A stretch of 64,000 bases of DNA from Alteromonadaceae bacterium (GCA_014872785.1 WKFJ01000004.1:1-64000), one strand, 5' to 3'; counted from the first letter of the stretch, positions 9,065-18,792 are shown. Numbers and translations: made by a program. The notes: a model not told the origin generated them from the letters alone.

Positions 9065-10144
9065 ATGAAATACACCAGCCAAACGCAATTCACTCATGCT
9101 CAAGCCGATAAACTTGGCGTCTTGATCACTAATTTAGGAACACCCGAAGCACCTACTAAAAAAGCGCTACGTCCCTACTTAAAAGAATTTTTATCAGATC
9201 CCCGCGTAGTCGAAGTTCCAAGATTGATTTGGTGGTGTGTACTGAATCTCATCATTCTTAATATCCGCCCTAGCCGTTCTGCCCACGCGTATGCATCGGT
9301 TTGGTCAGACGAAGGTTCACCGCTAATGGTGCACACTAAAAATCAGGCAAATGCGCTTTCTGAAAAACTAACGCAGGAATACGGTGACAATGTGGTGGTC
9401 GACTTTGCCATGCGCTACGGTGAACCTTCGGTCAGTAAAACCATAGATAAAATGCTTAACCAAGGCGTGCGAAAATTACTGGTGCTGCCACTGTATCCAC
9501 AATACTGTGCTTCGACGACCGGCAGTACCTTTGATGCTATTGCCCATGACTTTAGCAAACGCCGCTGGTTACCCGATTTTAGGTTTATCTCCCACTACCA
9601 CGACAATGATCAATACATCATTGCTATGACTCAAAAAATATTGGCGCATTGGGAAAAAAATGGCCGGGCAGACAAACTGATTTTCTCTTATCACGGTATC
9701 CCAAAACGCTACCTGCTTAACGGTGACCCCTATCACTGTGAGTGTCACAAAACGACGCGCTTAATAGCCACTAAACTTGGGTTACAACCAGATGAATATA
9801 TGACGACTTTCCAATCGCGTTTTGGGCGTGAGGAGTGGTTGAAACCATACACAGATCACACCCTTATGGCATTACCCAAAGAGGGGGTCAAAAGTGTTCA
9901 AGTAGTATGCCCTGGCTTTTCGTCAGATTGCCTGGAAACTATAGAAGAAATAGGTATTGAAAACCGCGATTACTTCTTAGAAGCAGGTGGTGAGTCCTAC
10001 CAATATATTGAGTGTCTCAACAGCGATGAAACTCATATTGATATGCTGCATCAGCTCATAAAGGACAATCTAGTCAATTGGCAAATCGCCAGCAGTGACG
10101 ATATAAAAGTGCGCGACGCCGAGGCGAGCAAACTAGAAAAATAA
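9065..10144 (+). CDS. hemH: Ferrochelatase
   Basis: Inserts Fe2+ into protoporphyrin IX, the last step of protoheme synthesis. The 359-aa protein has the family signature around the catalytic histidine (FSYHGIP, H210), the LGTPEAP start segment, LPLYPQY, and the C-terminal CPGFSSDCLETIEEI segment carrying the conserved glutamates. The spacing of the Cys residues near 223-225 and the C-terminal region resembles the [2Fe-2S] class, but this is not certain by eye. The ATG has only a weak upstream purine stretch. It is monocistronic and convergent with the sigma-factor operon. Heme supply is relevant to the H-NOX and cytochrome c peroxidase genes elsewhere in the window, without direct linkage. 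Confidence 0.95.
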   Translation: MKYTSQTQFTHAQADKLGVLITNLGTPEAPTKKALRPYLKEFLSDPRVVEVPRLIWWCVLNLIILNIRPSRSAHAYASVWSDEGSPLMVHTKNQANALSEKLTQEYGDNVVVDFAMRYGEPSVSKTIDKMLNQGVRKLLVLPLYPQYCASTTGSTFDAIAHDFSKRRWLPDFRFISHYHDNDQYIIAMTQKILAHWEKNGRADKLIFSYHGIPKRYLLNGDPYHCECHKTTRLIATKLGLQPDEYMTTFQSRFGREEWLKPYTDHTLMALPKEGVKSVQVVCPGFSSDCLETIEEIGIENRDYFLEAGGESYQYIECLNSDETHIDMLHQLIKDNLVNWQIASSDDIKVRDAEASKLEK

Positions 10145-10174
10145 GCTTCTGATTCGACAGTAAATAACCGCTGG

Positions 10175-10759
10175 CTACTCCGATTTAGTTTGTAAATCAC
10201 GCATGTTAGCCAGCTTATCCAAGAAGCGTTGACTACTGTTTTGAAACCAATGTGCCCACCAATACACTAAGCCACCGACTACGGCCAAAAACACGCTGGA
10301 TTTGAGCATCGAAATTAGGAATTCGTGCATGGACAGCTCTTTAACATAAGCGAATATTGGGTACCAGATAAAAAACGCCAACGTCATAAACACAATCAGT
10401 TTCTTGCTTGTACGCGCGATGGTTAGATCACTTTGTTTTTGCTGGGTGAGCAAGTTCAAATAATCCATAGTTTGTACATTAAATCTAAAGCTAAAACGCC
10501 TTAGCCAATTGAAGTAAATGGTGTATACAAACCCCAAACCCAAAAAAGTGTAAAGCCAAATTTGCTGCATTATATGCAACTCGTTGGTCACCATTTTGGG
10601 AAAAAACCATATTACCGCCAACCAGGTGATAACATCTAATGCAACATATCCCCATTGGTTCCATAAATTCTTGCGCCAAAGCGCCTTCACCTCTTTTTCC
10701 GAGGGCACATAGCTCGTTTGAGTTTGCCAAATCTTTTGCAAATCATCAGGTGTTTGCAT
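10175..10759 (-). CDS. Membrane protein coupled to ECF sigma factor (putative anti-sigma)
   Basis: A 194-aa protein with four predicted transmembrane segments (about 35-53, 66-85, 118-138, 145-168) and a 30-residue cytoplasmic-looking N-terminus. I recognise no named domain and no HxxxCxxC zinc anti-sigma motif. Its start codon lies inside the end of the sigma-factor gene (14-nt overlap), which implies translational coupling. This arrangement is typical of sigma/anti-sigma pairs, so an anti-sigma or sigma-sensing role is the best guess, by context only. It is convergent with hemH. Confidence 0.7.
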   Translation of the reverse strand: MQTPDDLQKIWQTQTSYVPSEKEVKALWRKNLWNQWGYVALDVITWLAVIWFFPKMVTNELHIMQQIWLYTFLGLGFVYTIYFNWLRRFSFRFNVQTMDYLNLLTQQKQSDLTIARTSKKLIVFMTLAFFIWYPIFAYVKELSMHEFLISMLKSSVFLAVVGGLVYWWAHWFQNSSQRFLDKLANMRDLQTKSE

Positions 10760-11225
10760 GATTTAGGGCCTCCTGTAATTTCGTCTTAATTCTATTGATC
10801 ATCACGCCCACATTACTCTGAGTATTCCCCGACACTTCGGCTATCTCTTGATAGGAAAGGCCTTCTAGATAAAGAGTGGCTACCTGACGTTGTGAAAGTG
10901 GTAACTCTCGTATGGTTTTCATCAGAATGTTGAGTTGCTGGGCTTGCTCTGCCTCATAGTCGGCGCCGGAAACAGTCGCGGAGTCTTCAGTAATTAATTC
11001 TGGCTGAATACGTTTAACTTCTTTGGAAACATGTTGTACGCCGCGATTGTGAGCGATTTTCAACACGTAGGTTTTGAGTTGGCTGTCGCCGCGAAAGTGT
11101 TTTAGCGACTGCCACACGTGAAAGACGATTTCTTGCGTTAACTCTTGTCGAATTGCAAAGTTCGCTTCGTACGCTGCGGCAACACGGTCAAATAACGCGC
11201 CGTATTCCTTTAACAAACTGGCCAT
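10746..11225 (-). CDS. ECF-type RNA polymerase sigma factor
   Basis: A sigma-70 family factor of about 159 aa with only regions 2 and 4. Region 2 covers roughly residues 15-80 (QEIVFHVWQSLKHFRG and the KTYVLKIAHNRG segment). Region 4 shows ELPLSQRQVATLYLEGLSYQEIAE, the helix-turn-helix for -35 recognition. ATG 11225 is my choice. An in-frame TTG at 11261 would add 12 residues, and neither start has a strong ribosome binding site. The downstream membrane gene overlaps it by 14 nt. A divergent small membrane protein gene begins 155 bp away, so the three may form one envelope-stress module. Confidence 0.9.
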   Translation of the reverse strand: MASLLKEYGALFDRVAAAYEANFAIRQELTQEIVFHVWQSLKHFRGDSQLKTYVLKIAHNRGVQHVSKEVKRIQPELITEDSATVSGADYEAEQAQQLNILMKTIRELPLSQRQVATLYLEGLSYQEIAEVSGNTQSNVGVMINRIKTKLQEALNHANT

Positions 11226-11380
11226 GTCTATTTGCAATATCGTCTTACCTATGTGGTTCAAATTAAATCGTTACTGTCTTGTGAATCTATAGTGCCCCTA
11301 AACAAATAAAACTTACATGACCTGTAATAAATTTTTCCAGCTTGATACTAGCTCAATGAAAACGCAATTTTGGAGGTCTC

Positions 11381-11647
11381 ATGTCTGTACTCATGTTTAT
11401 CTGTTTATTCGCCGCTGTCATGGTCTTTTCTCTGGCTCTGCATTGGATCGACGCAAAAAAAGGTTGGAAGTTAAACGCTTGGATGATGGGCGACACGCAC
11501 TCCCCCTTCCCCAGCGAAGTAGTGCAAAGAGATTCAGCAGAAGAAACTACTGAAGTGTCTCAATTAAAAGAGCGCGTTGCGGTTTTGGAACAAATCGTCA
11601 CAGAACCTGTTTACGAATTAAACAAAAAACTCAATAGCCTAAAATAA
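11381..11647 (+). CDS. Small membrane protein with coiled-coil tail (PspB-like topology)
   Basis: An 88-aa protein with one N-terminal transmembrane helix (about 3-22) and a heptad-like C-terminal segment (LKERVAVLEQIVTEPVYELN). The topology and the LxERVxVLExIV pattern recall PspB-type phage-shock proteins, but no other psp gene is nearby and the similarity is short. A textbook GGAGG ribosome binding site at 11372-11376 supports expression. It is divergent from the ECF sigma operon, which suggests but does not prove joint regulation. Confidence 0.75.
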   Translation: MSVLMFICLFAAVMVFSLALHWIDAKKGWKLNAWMMGDTHSPFPSEVVQRDSAEETTEVSQLKERVAVLEQIVTEPVYELNKKLNSLK

Positions 11648-11787
11648 TTCGCGTAAATAGATTACCACCACTCGACTAAAGTGTGAGGAAAATTAGGGAA
11701 AATGTCGTCGACACACTTTCACAATTAGTGTTAAGTTGACTATGTTTATAGCTATTGTTGACGACGCACACCTAAGAGACACACATA

Positions 11788-12879
11788 ATGCTGGTATTAA
11801 AGAGCACATACGATGACTTGGCAAACGAGAAGGAACGTTTACTAAGGGAATTACAATCAAGCCTTGACGAAAATGACGCCATTCGCAAGGAGCTGGAAGA
11901 ACTCAAAGACGACCTCGCCAAGGGCACTGTTAAATCAGTTGATAACTCACAAGACATTATGCTCAAGTGTGCTATTGACTGTATTGGCCAAGTTGAAGGT
12001 ATTAGAGAAACGGTTCTGGCGGGTTACGAGAAGATTGACGCTGAAAGCCAAGCTGTTGAAGAAATAAATAGCCTGTTCGATACCTCAAGCAACGCACTTG
12101 GCAATATTGTTTCTGGTGTAGGTGGCCTGGCGGGCAAAATGTCTACGATGACCGAGAACATTTCAGGTCTTTCCGAGATGGCTGACAATATAAACTCATT
12201 CGTCACCACCATTTCCAGTATTTCAGACCAAACCAACTTATTGGCACTTAACGCCGCTATTGAGGCAGCTCGCGCAGGTGATGCAGGTCGAGGCTTTAGC
12301 GTGGTCGCCGATGAAGTGCGCTCATTGGCAAACAACACCAGTGAATCAGCAAACGAAGTCGCTGAATTGGTTCGCCAAATTATCAGCTCCACCAATGAAA
12401 CAGTTGACGCGGTTGGCGACATTCAAAATAGTAACGAACAACTATCTGAAGGCGTCGACAAACTCAACGAATATTATGGCTCTATTGTTGAGCAAACCAA
12501 TCAGATGAAGGCCGCGATCAGCGAAACATCTGTAGGGTCATTTTTACAAACCGTGAAATTAGACCACATAGTTTGGAAAGGCGATGTGTATGCTGTTGCG
12601 TTTGGTTTCAGCAACAAAACCGCAAGTGATTTTGCAGACAGCACTAGCTGTCGGTTAGGTAAATGGCTATTGAGTGATGGCCGCGAGCGTTTTGGTAATA
12701 GTTCAGCGTATCAACGCATCGACCGACCCCACAAAGACGTTCACGAAGCTGGTGTAAAAGCCCTCGATGCCATCAAAAATGGTGACCAAGCAAGAGCGGC
12801 AGAAATGCTCACTAAAATGGAAGAAGCCAGTAATACCGTCATGGCATGCTTAGATGAAATGGCTAGCCAAGTAGGCTAA
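11788..12879 (+). CDS. Cytosolic methyl-accepting chemotaxis protein with CZB domain
   Basis: A 363-aa soluble chemoreceptor with no transmembrane segment. It has an N-terminal coiled coil (1-55), a methyl-accepting signalling domain (about 80-245) with the conserved hairpin tip around [18 protein letters not shown], and a C-terminal chemoreceptor zinc-binding (CZB) domain showing D-H-I-V-W, C-R-L-G-K-W and H-K-D-V-H, the His/Cys set that binds zinc. CZB receptors sense zinc availability or oxidants such as hypochlorous acid in other bacteria. It is a single-gene unit with no che genes nearby, ending in a strong terminator at 12895-12926. Confidence 0.92.
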   Translation: MLVLKSTYDDLANEKERLLRELQSSLDENDAIRKELEELKDDLAKGTVKSVDNSQDIMLKCAIDCIGQVEGIRETVLAGYEKIDAESQAVEEINSLFDTSSNALGNIVSGVGGLAGKMSTMTENISGLSEMADNINSFVTTISSISDQTNLLALNAAIEAARAGDAGRGFSVVADEVRSLANNTSESANEVAELVRQIISSTNETVDAVGDIQNSNEQLSEGVDKLNEYYGSIVEQTNQMKAAISETSVGSFLQTVKLDHIVWKGDVYAVAFGFSNKTASDFADSTSCRLGKWLLSDGRERFGNSSAYQRIDRPHKDVHEAGVKALDAIKNGDQARAAEMLTKMEEASNTVMACLDEMASQVG

Positions 12880-12894
12880 ATAAATTTTCTCTGC

Positions 12895-12926
12895 AAAAAG
12901 GCGCGATAAAAACATCGCGCTTTTTT
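12895..12926 (+). terminator. Rho-independent terminator after the CZB chemoreceptor
   Basis: Stem GCGCGAT/ATCGCGC (12901-12907 with 12914-12920), extended by A:T pairs and followed by a T-run. Confidence 0.9.
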
Positions 12927-12970
12927 ATTGCCCCGACCACGGAATACAATAACAACAAGGAGGTCAAAAC

Positions 12971-13843
12971 ATGTTCCGTTATGTTTTTTTCTTTAGTCTT
13001 ACCTTTCTAAGTAACGTCGCTTTCGCCGAGACAACGTTAATCCCCACCAAAGCAGGGTTATATGATGCCGGTGGATTTAAGCTTTATTTAGAATGCTACG
13101 AAAATGACAATCCAACCTTGATACTCGAACAAGGTTTTGGCCGAAGCGGCTCTGATGGTATCTGGCTTAGTAACATTTTGGCATTGCAGAACGACTATAG
13201 CATTTGTTTGTATGACCGAAGTGGTTTGGGTAAAAGTGAAACGGGTGAGGTTCCTTTTACCGTGAATGACGCTGCAGAGCGGTTAGTCACATTGCTAGGT
13301 TCTGCACAAATCAAAGCGCCCTACTTTTTCGCAGGTGGCTCATATGCCGCCTACATAGTAACCGCGTTTAACAAGCAATATCCCGAGCTTGTTGCCGGTG
13401 CGATGTTTTTCGACCCTCCGCCTTTTGGTTACTTCAAAACCATGGCCACGCGCTGGCCGGAAAACTTCAAAACAGATGTGTTACCGCTGCAACGCATGTA
13501 TGAATTTGAACAGAGTGTGCGTAACCCCCTATTTGAGCGCGTGCCTGAAAAAGTCGACCATCTCGCCAGTTATGAGCAACTAAAAAGCGACCGAAGTTTC
13601 GGCAATAAACCAGTGTTAACGCTCTTTTCAGCGCCCTCTGAACGCTCACAAGAGCCGCCATTCGTCCCCGCTGACATCGCTGCACCTATGAACAAGTTGT
13701 ATGACAGTGCTGCTACACAATATGCAGAACTGTCGACGAACTCAGAAGTAATTTATTCAGAATCCACAAAGCACCATCTACATATTCACGATGCTGATTT
13801 GGTTGTCGCGACGATTAAAAGACTCAAGGAGCTTAGCAAGTAG
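12971..13843 (+). CDS. Exported alpha/beta hydrolase
   Basis: A 290-aa protein with a Sec signal peptide (hydrophobic 4-18, likely cleavage after AFA-19) and an alpha/beta hydrolase fold. The nucleophile elbow is G122-G-S124-Y-A, where the usual last glycine of GxSxG is alanine. A YDRSGLGKS segment precedes it, and histidines near 270 (KHHLHIHDADLV) supply the catalytic base. Substrate is unknown, and an esterase or lipase-like periplasmic role is likely. An AGGAGG ribosome binding site lies at 12957-12962. It stands alone between the chemoreceptor and a convergent DMT transporter. Confidence 0.85.
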   Translation: MFRYVFFFSLTFLSNVAFAETTLIPTKAGLYDAGGFKLYLECYENDNPTLILEQGFGRSGSDGIWLSNILALQNDYSICLYDRSGLGKSETGEVPFTVNDAAERLVTLLGSAQIKAPYFFAGGSYAAYIVTAFNKQYPELVAGAMFFDPPPFGYFKTMATRWPENFKTDVLPLQRMYEFEQSVRNPLFERVPEKVDHLASYEQLKSDRSFGNKPVLTLFSAPSERSQEPPFVPADIAAPMNKLYDSAATQYAELSTNSEVIYSESTKHHLHIHDADLVVATIKRLKELSK

Positions 13844-13864
13844 TCTCTCCTAGGGCTGGTAAAA

Positions 13865-14767
13865 CTAAGCTTTTACCAGCCGGAAAGTGGACAGTTTTAA
13901 CTTACCCATAGCAATAGCGTTACCTAATAACACCACCAATACCCCAACAAAACCGGTCCAGTGCCACTCATACCCTTCATACAAGGTAGATAAGATAAGC
14001 GCAACAATAGGATACATAAGCACGACGTAAGCCGACTTATCAGCTCCCATTTGCTTCACCAATTTCATGTACGCACCAAATGCCAGTACCGAACCAAACA
14101 AACTCAAGTACAGCAGTGATACCCAGTATGAAGTGCTGGTAGGTAGAACAAATTCAGCGCCACTGAAATAGCCATACCCAAAGGAATAAACGAGGCTATA
14201 AAGCATTGCAAAGAGATTAAATTGAATGACGGGCGCACCAATATCAAACGCATTCTCTGCGATGACATTACCAAATGAAGCAGACACGAACGAAGCAAAC
14301 GCGAGCGCTAGCCCCAACAAAACCATGTTTTGTTCAGCGTCAAATGTTTTCAGTTCCTTCCAGAACAAGAATGCCAAACCAATCACGCCAACCGCAGCAC
14401 CGAATACGACTTCCATGTTAATGGCTTTACCAAAAAACACTTTGCGCAGTAAGACATTAAAATAAACGATAGCGGAACTTAACAACGCCACTAGCGCACT
14501 CACCAAATAAAATTGACTGTGGTAGACAAACATATAATTGAGCATGTACAAACACAGCCCAACCGCTGCCATACGCAGGTGCACCCGTAAGGGAAACACT
14601 AGGTTGAGTTTTTTGAATAGACAAAAAGCGCCCAGAATGACGACCGCAAAGAAAAAACGCAGCCCCACTGAATAGGCAGGGTCAACCTCACCCAGTTGGA
14701 AGGTAATCGCCAACCAGGTCGAGCCCCAAATAAAAACGCAGGCAGTGAACAGCCCATTATTAGACAA
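13865..14767 (-). CDS. EamA/DMT family transporter
   Basis: A 300-aa inner membrane protein with about ten hydrophobic helices in two EamA repeats. The N-terminal segment FIWGSTWLAITFQLG is the family hallmark. DMT proteins usually export metabolites or amino acids, and the substrate cannot be assigned. The start is TTG at 14767, with a GGAG Shine-Dalgarno upstream and no ATG at a fitting place. It is transcribed in the same direction as proBA, but its start lies 34 bp downstream of the proA stop, so readthrough from proBA is possible. Confidence 0.88.
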   Translation of the reverse strand: MSNNGLFTACVFIWGSTWLAITFQLGEVDPAYSVGLRFFFAVVILGAFCLFKKLNLVFPLRVHLRMAAVGLCLYMLNYMFVYHSQFYLVSALVALLSSAIVYFNVLLRKVFFGKAINMEVVFGAAVGVIGLAFLFWKELKTFDAEQNMVLLGLALAFASFVSASFGNVIAENAFDIGAPVIQFNLFAMLYSLVYSFGYGYFSGAEFVLPTSTSYWVSLLYLSLFGSVLAFGAYMKLVKQMGADKSAYVVLMYPIVALILSTLYEGYEWHWTGFVGVLVVLLGNAIAMGKLKLSTFRLVKA

Positions 14768-14801
14768 CGTCTGACTCTCCAGTGTTTTGAGTTTCGTTTA
14801 C

Positions 14802-16052
14802 CTAAGCGCGAACTTGACCGTCGCCTAGCACCACAAACTTCTCAGTGGTGAGCTGTTCGGCTCCCATTGGCCCATAGGCATGTAGTTTACTGGTAGAAAT
14901 ACCAATTTCCGCGCCTAAACCTAATTCGCCACCATCGGAGAATCGAGACGATGCGTTTACCATCACCACAGAAGAATCAATACTACGCACGAAACGCTGT
15001 GCTTCTGAGTAATCTTGAGTCACGATGACGTCAGTATGACCTGAGCCATAAGCTTCGATATGGTTCACAGCGTCATCAAAGCCGTCAACCACTTTAACGG
15101 CAATTTCCATCGCTAGGTATTTGGCATGCCAATCCTCTTCCGTGGCAGCTGTGGCGCCTGCAAAAGCTTCAATTGATTTGGCACAAGCATGCACTGTGAC
15201 ATCGTGTTGATTAAATAATGCCGCTACTTTAGGTAAGAAAATATCAGCAATTGCAGCATCAACTAACAAGGTTTCAAGCGCATTACACACGCCCGTTCGC
15301 TGGGTTTTACCATTTTCTAAAATGCTAAGTGCTTTTGCCTGGTCTGCTGCTGCGGCAACATATAAATGGCACACGCCTTTGTAGTGCTGAATAACAGGAA
15401 TTCGACTGTTTTCAGACACAAAGCGTATCAGGCCTTCACCACCTCGAGGAATGATTAGGTCAATATACTGATTCAGTGTTAGCAGTTCATTCATAATGGC
15501 ACGATCGGGGTCTGGAATCACCGTCACTGCGGCTGAGGGGATAGCAAACTTAGCCAGTGCTTTGTGAATACAATCAGCTAGCGCCAAATTAGAATGCAGT
15601 GCTTCTTTACCTCCGCGCAACACAACGGCATTACCCGCCTTAAAACACAGTGCCGCCGCATCGATAGTCACGTTAGGACGTGACTCATAAATCATGGCTA
15701 TCACGCCCAAAGGTATACGCATTTTACCTACGTCAATGCCGCTAGCAAGGCGTGTCACGCTAGACATATTGCCGACCGGATCCGGCTGCTCTGCTACTTC
15801 TTTGACTGCATCGGCAATTTTCTGCAATCTTGCGTTGTCTAGTTTCAGTCTATCTAGCATTGCGTCAGACAAACCGTTATTAGCACCGGCATAAAGATCT
15901 TTGGCATTTGCTGTCATGATTTCCGGCGCTTGTAGCATAAGTTGTTCGGCAATTTCCAACAGCACAGCTTTTTTCTCGCTGTCACCTAACTTAGCTACTT
16001 TTCTTGCTGCTTTTTTAGCGTCTTGTGCAGCAGTTACGACCGAAAAACTCAT
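14802..16052 (-). CDS. proA: Gamma-glutamyl phosphate reductase
   Basis: NADPH-dependent glutamate-5-semialdehyde dehydrogenase of 416 aa, the second step of proline synthesis. The catalytic cysteine sits in the conserved TQRTGVCNALETLL segment, preceded by the IPRGGEGLIRFV and VIQHYKGVCHLY motifs. Full family length. Start at ATG 16052 with a GGACGAG ribosome binding site. It lies 12 bp downstream of proB in the classical proBA operon. Confidence 0.97.
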   Translation of the reverse strand: MSFSVVTAAQDAKKAARKVAKLGDSEKKAVLLEIAEQLMLQAPEIMTANAKDLYAGANNGLSDAMLDRLKLDNARLQKIADAVKEVAEQPDPVGNMSSVTRLASGIDVGKMRIPLGVIAMIYESRPNVTIDAAALCFKAGNAVVLRGGKEALHSNLALADCIHKALAKFAIPSAAVTVIPDPDRAIMNELLTLNQYIDLIIPRGGEGLIRFVSENSRIPVIQHYKGVCHLYVAAAADQAKALSILENGKTQRTGVCNALETLLVDAAIADIFLPKVAALFNQHDVTVHACAKSIEAFAGATAATEEDWHAKYLAMEIAVKVVDGFDDAVNHIEAYGSGHTDVIVTQDYSEAQRFVRSIDSSVVMVNASSRFSDGGELGLGAEIGISTSKLHAYGPMGAEQLTTEKFVVLGDGQVRA

Positions 16053-16064
16053 TTTTGTCTCGTC

Positions 16065-17162
16065 CTATAAAAGAATTAAATCATCGCGGTGGATCACCGC
16101 CTCTCCAAGCGTAAAGCCTAAAGTATCTGTAATTTTATCGCTGTGTTTGCCTTTGATTAACTGCAAATCATCGGCACAGTATAAAGATAGTCCTTTAGCA
16201 ATTGCGGTGCCGTTGTACTTTATGGTCACCGCATCGCCGGTGTTAAAGTTTCCAGCAACATCAGTGACACCTGATGGCAGTAATGATGCACCACGACTGA
16301 GAAGTGCGTTTTTAGCTCCTTCGTCCACGTGAATATCACCAGCAGACTGCAAAGCATGTTGCAACCAACTCGCCCTCGCACCTTTTGCGGTGGCCTTTGC
16401 CGTGAACAAAGTACCGGGACAATCACCACGTAGTAGCTGCTCAAAGACGTCACTGTTATGACCATTGACAATCAGTGTTTGAATCCCACTAGACGTGCAC
16501 TTCTCTGCCGCCTGTAATTTCGTGCGCATGCCGCCTGTTCCCACTTTGGAACCCGCGCCGCCAGCAAGTGCATGAATTTCTTCGTCGATTTCATCCACCT
16601 GAGGGATTAGCTTAGCGTCTTTATGTTTGCGTGGGTCTGCAGTGTATAAGCCGTCGATATCTGAACAAATAATCAAGGTATCAGCTTGGGAAACCAACGC
16701 AGTGTATGCAGCGAGATTATCGTTATCACCGACTTTTAGCTCGTTTACTGCCACACTGTCATTTTCATTTACAATAGGCAGTGCCTGATACGCAAGCAAT
16801 TCTCGCAGGGTGTTTTTAATATTTACGTAGCGAGTACGATCCCTTAGGTCACCCGAGGTCAATAAGATTTGCGCGCACGGAAAATCAAAAAAACGCGCCC
16901 AATTCGCCATCATCTGAGATTGCCCAATCGCAGCCATGGCCTGCTTTTCAGCTATGGTGGGCTGATGAGTGACTTTAATGTGCGCTCTACCCGCGGCAAC
17001 ACTGCCGGAGGAAACTAATACAATCTCTTTTCCTTGTTTGCGACACTCAGTAATGAAACGGGCAATGTTGAGCACATACTCACCACTACACCCCTCTCCG
17101 TCGGGTGCAACCAAAGCACTTCCAATTTTTAATACTGCGCGCTGCCAACTGATTTTTTGCAT
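16065..17162 (-). CDS. proB: Glutamate 5-kinase
   Basis: A 365-aa kinase that phosphorylates glutamate as the first, feedback-controlled step of proline synthesis. The amino acid kinase domain covers about 1-255 (VLKIGSALVAP start, SSGSVAAGR, VNENDSVAVNELKVGDND, GTGGMRTKLQAA). A PUA domain (about 275-360) forms the C-terminus, as in E. coli ProB. It is the first gene of proBA. The ATG at 17162 has an AAGAG-like site upstream. The DMT transporter gene follows the pair. Confidence 0.97.
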   Translation of the reverse strand: MQKISWQRAVLKIGSALVAPDGEGCSGEYVLNIARFITECRKQGKEIVLVSSGSVAAGRAHIKVTHQPTIAEKQAMAAIGQSQMMANWARFFDFPCAQILLTSGDLRDRTRYVNIKNTLRELLAYQALPIVNENDSVAVNELKVGDNDNLAAYTALVSQADTLIICSDIDGLYTADPRKHKDAKLIPQVDEIDEEIHALAGGAGSKVGTGGMRTKLQAAEKCTSSGIQTLIVNGHNSDVFEQLLRGDCPGTLFTAKATAKGARASWLQHALQSAGDIHVDEGAKNALLSRGASLLPSGVTDVAGNFNTGDAVTIKYNGTAIAKGLSLYCADDLQLIKGKHSDKITDTLGFTLGEAVIHRDDLILL

Positions 17163-17287
17163 TCGTCACTCTTGCCTTACTCAAAGTAGGGCAGAGTTAC
17201 AAAAAACGCGGCAAGACTCAAGGTCGATTTGTTATATTCAATAGCCTAAATCATTGCCATTGAGTACCCAGCAACTAATCTCCCGCA

Positions 17288-18463
17288 CTAGTCTCTGTTA
17301 CGCCCGTATTTGTCATGGCTGGTTACCCAATCGCCCGCAATGACCGCACAGCCAAGCGATATATCTCCCGCCAATACAGTAGCCGCAACAATTTCAGCAA
17401 ATTTATTGGCTTTGCCCTTGCCGTAACAGTCCATCAAGTTGAGACACTCTTTTTGCGTCGGCAAGCCAGTTCCACCGCCATAAGTGGCACAGATCAGAGA
17501 AGGCAAAGTCACGGAAAGGTACAAATCACCATTGTCTAACAATTCATGAGACAGTACACCCGCGTGAGACTCCACCACATTCGCTTCATCTTGACCGGTG
17601 GCGATAAATAGTGAGGCTATGCCGTTTGCACTGTGCGGACCGTTATAAGCTGCGCCGGCCATCATCGCCCCCGTATTAGCCATTACACACGCGCGCGCCA
17701 TCGCAATGGTGTCGGTGTGCATGAACTTTTGCAGAACCTGTCTTTTGATTGTGACTTCGGCAATAACGCGCTTACCGCGCGAGTTGAGCATATTCAAATG
17801 CGAGTGTTTTTTGTCAGTATCCATATTTCCAGACAACAAATAGCGCGTTGGCTGAGGATAGTTAGCGACAATCCATTCACACGCAGCGAGTGTAGCTTTG
17901 CCCACCATATTTTGGCCAGCAGCGTCACCTGTCGTGTAATTGAAACGCAAATAACGCATCTTAGACACGGACCACTGCTGGATGTTAATTAACTTGCCAA
18001 CGCTTGTCGTGGTTTCAGACACCGCTTTGATGTGCTCAAAATTACTTTCAATCCACTGACCAAATTGTTTTGCTTCTCGGGCATCATCAAAGATAAATGC
18101 TGGCGCACGCTGCATATATTGCTCAACCACGGTGGTTTTGCAGCCACCAGACTCAGTAATAACACGCATACCACGACTGTAACTGGCGACCAAAGTCCCT
18201 TCTGTGGTTGCCAAAGGTACGTAAAAGCTACCTTGTGCATGTTCGCCATTAATAAGTAGAGGCCCGGCAACCCCCACAGGCATTTGCACGATACCAAAGA
18301 AGTTCTCGACGTTTCCCTTAAGGCTGTCAATATCGATAGAGTACTGCCCACTATGTGCTAAGGGCTCACCTGTTTTCTCAGTAAGGAAATCCCGACGTTT
18401 CTTGGCCATTTCCTCCGTATAATTCTTAGTTCCATTTCTTGGAATCCTATCGGCAATGTTCAT
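17288..18463 (-). CDS. Hydroxymethylglutaryl-CoA reductase, class I-like
   Basis: A 391-aa enzyme that reduces HMG-CoA to mevalonate with NADPH. Family motifs are clear: ENFFGIVQMPVGVAGPL (about 53-69), catalytic E88 in TTEG, the DKK lysine (K218/K219), SRGKRVIAE, the GQDEANVV aspartate near 299, and a C-terminal histidine in SHDKYGRN. The cofactor segment is D-A-A-G-Q-N-M (180-186) where class I enzymes have D-A-M-G-M-N. Start ATG 18463 with a GGAGAAG site. No other mevalonate pathway gene is in the window. The enzyme is uncommon in gammaproteobacteria, which use the MEP route, so lateral origin is possible. Confidence 0.93.
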   Translation of the reverse strand: MNIADRIPRNGTKNYTEEMAKKRRDFLTEKTGEPLAHSGQYSIDIDSLKGNVENFFGIVQMPVGVAGPLLINGEHAQGSFYVPLATTEGTLVASYSRGMRVITESGGCKTTVVEQYMQRAPAFIFDDAREAKQFGQWIESNFEHIKAVSETTTSVGKLINIQQWSVSKMRYLRFNYTTGDAAGQNMVGKATLAACEWIVANYPQPTRYLLSGNMDTDKKHSHLNMLNSRGKRVIAEVTIKRQVLQKFMHTDTIAMARACVMANTGAMMAGAAYNGPHSANGIASLFIATGQDEANVVESHAGVLSHELLDNGDLYLSVTLPSLICATYGGGTGLPTQKECLNLMDCYGKGKANKFAEIVAATVLAGDISLGCAVIAGDWVTSHDKYGRNRD

Positions 18464-18792
18464 TGCTCTTCTCCGTTTAAAATTGAATTAATGGTGTATA
18501 TGCCCTTGATTGACTCTCTGCAGGAGCCTCCTAGCATTGTGTACCAATGGCGGTGTCAATGGGATGACAAAAGCACAATAATTACGCTGATCAGACCTAC
18601 CTAAGACTGACCTCTGATGAGCGGATATAAAACGAAAATTGTGATACTATAACAATTGAGATTGTTTGGACGATGAAATTGATTTCGTAAATTGCGATGA
18701 AATAATGTTAAACCTTTCCATTTCCATGTAACCTCTATTAACTACAACAAGAAGCATCTGACGACACGCAACGTGCCTTTCAGGAGATAACA
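18464..18792. other. Divergent promoter region between HMG-CoA reductase and M1 peptidase genes
   Basis: 329 bp carrying the upstream signals of both divergent genes. The sequence is AT-rich, with -10-like stretches around 18643-18655 (GATACTATAAC). I could not assign a complete promoter or find an RNA gene. Confidence 0.35.
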
